Below, one piece after another: positions 15,145 to 16,097 of a stretch of 16,097 nucleotides of DNA. The stretch's first letter is position 1; each line of letters begins with the position of its first letter. A program made the position numbers and the translations under genes. The stretch is from contig MHMF01000009.1 of NCBI GenBank assembly GCA_001821475.1, positions 24,036 to 40,132 of the forward strand. The letters are read 5' to 3'. Under the pieces are notes generated by a model. That model was not told the DNA's origin. It ran no database searches and worked only from the letters and a program-made list of their open reading frames with translations. Source of the stretch: Candidatus Nealsonbacteria bacterium RIFCSPLOWO2_01_FULL_38_120. GTDB taxonomy: Bacteria; Patescibacteriota; Minisyncoccia; Minisyncoccales; GWA2-38-27.

Positions 15145-15165
15145 TGTGCCTACCAGATAGGCACA
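15145..15165. repeat. REP-like hairpin, right end of the RAYT element
   Basis: TGTGCCTA and TAGGCACA form a perfect 8-bp stem around CCAGA. It lies between the RAYT start and the stop of the surface-protein gene, in inverted orientation to the hairpin at 14392-14414. Confidence 0.8.
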
Positions 15166-15182
15166 TACATATACATGCATAA

Positions 15183-16097
15183 TTACTCCGTCGGGCTTGT
15201 GGTTTCCAGCATTGACTCGTTCGGCAAATCAACCTGCGTCATTTCCACCGCCGGCTCAAAAATTTCTACGGGAGCATTTCCTACAACGCCTGCGGGAGAT
15301 GTTCCCGCAGAAATTGTCGGCTCCACTTCTATGCTCTCCCCTGGCCCCTGATTCGGATAAAGACAATCTCCGCTGTCTTCCGTGGCGTCAGGATTAAAAT
15401 TCAACGCTTGCGAATCAAGACAACCCTTGACTCTCTCCTCGGATATGACGGGAACATTTCCCGCCACATTGGCGGGAGATGTTCCCGTAGAATTTTCACT
15501 CACTTTATCGCACTCGCCTTTTGCTTTCACCCAGTCCCCGTTCTTAATCCATGCGCAATAAATCTCGCCAGTCGCGGAATCCACCATTTCCATTTTTTCA
15601 ATGCGCGCTGTTTTGGCGTTAAATCTATCAACAACAACCTGTTTCAGCGACGCGACTCCGTCTTCCAGCACCATGCCCAATTCGGCCAATACGGCTTTCA
15701 CTTTCTGTGCCAGCCAGCTAAGAACTCCGCCGCCAGCGCCAGACCCTATCGTAGCATCGCCAGTCGCGCTGTTCGCGCCTAATGCGGTAATGCTCCCATC
15801 TGCCACAATCATATATTCCTTAACAAAATCCATTCCAAAAGCCTCGTCTATAAATTTGGAGAGCTGTTCCATCTCAACTCTCAATCTTTTTCCTGTAACG
15901 GAATTTTCTGAAGAAAATATCCACTCGCCGGTAACCGAGTCATGCGGGGTCTGAAGGGTATTGTTACCTGAAGAATCCATCCAGTAGCCCTCGCCTCCGG
16001 AAGAAAAAAGATGGCTTACATTGGCAATCGCAGTCGGAGTAGCCGCAGAATCGGATAGCGACAAAACAGAACTTCCCGCCCCTCCGCCCGGATTAGT
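15183..16097 (-). CDS. C-terminal part of a large probable surface protein (partial)
   Basis: The frame is open to the window edge; a possible TTG start at 16062-16064 is only internal, since the frame continues upstream. About 304 residues are visible. Features in order: a Ser/Gly/Thr-rich stretch (GEGYWMDSSGNNTLQ), a helix (MEQLSKFIDEAFGMDF), a Gly-rich turn then an amphipathic helical part (VLSWLAQKVKAVLAELG), a beta-type segment with paired cysteines (IYCAWIKNGDWVKAKGECDK), and one GCLDSQALNFNPDATEDSGD-C motif. This last is the 'GCtDp.A.NYNP.A..ddGsC' repeat found in secreted and surface proteins of several phyla. The C-terminus is Pro/Glu/Thr-rich with two copies of GTSPAxVxGNxPV encoded by palindromic DNA. 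Many CPR genomes have long proteins ending like this, but the function is unknown and I cannot see the N-terminus or a signal peptide. Confidence 0.7.
   Translation of the reverse strand, partial: TNPGGGAGSSVLSLSDSAATPTAIANVSHLFSSGGEGYWMDSSGNNTLQTPHDSVTGEWIFSSENSVTGKRLRVEMEQLSKFIDEAFGMDFVKEYMIVADGSITALGANSATGDATIGSGAGGGVLSWLAQKVKAVLAELGMVLEDGVASLKQVVVDRFNAKTARIEKMEMVDSATGEIYCAWIKNGDWVKAKGECDKVSENSTGTSPANVAGNVPVISEERVKGCLDSQALNFNPDATEDSGDCLYPNQGPGESIEVEPTISAGTSPAGVVGNAPVEIFEPAVEMTQVDLPNESMLETTSPTE
15268..15308 (-). repeat. Degenerate palindromic element in the surface gene (copy 2)
   Basis: Aligned over 41 bp without gaps with 15448-15488. The outer right arm (GCGGGAGATGTTCCCG) is conserved; the left arm and centre have drifted. 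It is translated in the same frame as AGTSPAGVVGNAPV. Confidence 0.7.
15448..15488 (-). repeat. Near-perfect 41-bp palindrome in the surface gene (copy 1)
   Basis: The arms, 15448-15466 and 15470-15488, pair over 19 bp with one mismatch around the 3-bp centre CAT; each arm contains ACGGGAACAT and CCCGCCA. The minus strand encodes TGTSPANVAGNVPV in frame. Confidence 0.85.

Noticed and set aside
15137..15232. Longer RAYT start at 15232
   Set aside because: The added residues are encoded by the REP-like hairpin and the end of the surface gene; the family N-terminus fits MKREF at 15136.
16062..16064. TTG as the true start of the surface gene
   Set aside because: The same frame stays open to the window edge, and the residues before it are of the same Gly/Ser-rich kind.

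Overview
The window is about 16.1 kb of moderately AT-rich bacterial chromosome. All recognisable genes lie on the minus strand, so transcription runs right to left. The gene content points to a member of the Candidate Phyla Radiation (Patescibacteria), most likely the Parcubacteria group. The signs are RNA polymerase genes rpoB-rpoC standing alone without the usual rplJ/rplL neighbours, in-frame insertions of repeat-derived peptides in both, a 'GCxDxxAxNxNPxA' surface protein, a RAYT-type transposase, and intergenic spacers packed with short palindromes. The assignment is by gene style, not by any database search.

Right to left: the 3' part of a large probable surface protein (15183-16097, open at the window edge); a REP-associated tyrosine transposase (RAYT) between two facing REP-like hairpins (14392-15165); a spacer with a perfect DnaA box and a candidate promoter; an 840-residue membrane protein with an O-antigen-ligase-like half and a TPR half (11705-14227); a 615-bp spacer holding an AT-rich inverted repeat, a GC-rich repeat, and the candidate rpoB promoter and long leader; rpoB (7754-11089) and rpoC (3797-7666), separated by 87 bp that are almost entirely one inverted repeat; a very clean terminator (3737-3770); two decayed genes, a RhuM-family protein and a Nudix hydrolase (2641-3677); and ftsK (107-2464), which has its own extended -10 promoter so close to the GTG start that the mRNA looks leaderless.

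The most notable signal is a set of palindromic repeats that ignores gene boundaries. The core CTCCGATGnnCATCGGAG occurs in the rpoB leader, in frame inside rpoB, in frame inside rpoC, and as the stem of the rpoC terminator; a shorter form (CTCCGAT arms, 4-nt loop) lies upstream of ftsK. Three of these copies share an additional tail (GGAGGATTGAGGAG-like), and a fourth site in rpoB carries that tail with a different core. Inside the genes the tail and core are read in one frame as SSI[LI]P..., placed where the polymerase subunits have variable loops. A second palindrome family is read in frame twice in the surface protein (TSPAxVxGNxPV). This resembles in principle the Rickettsia palindromic elements that insert into coding genes. 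A RAYT, a class of enzyme known to be tied to palindromic repeats, sits in the same window, but its own REP hairpins do not match these families, so any link is inference.

Functionally the window combines core transcription (rpoBC), chromosome segregation and division (ftsK), and envelope or glycan functions (O-antigen-ligase/TPR protein and surface protein). I see no CRISPR array, rRNA, tRNA or defence island.
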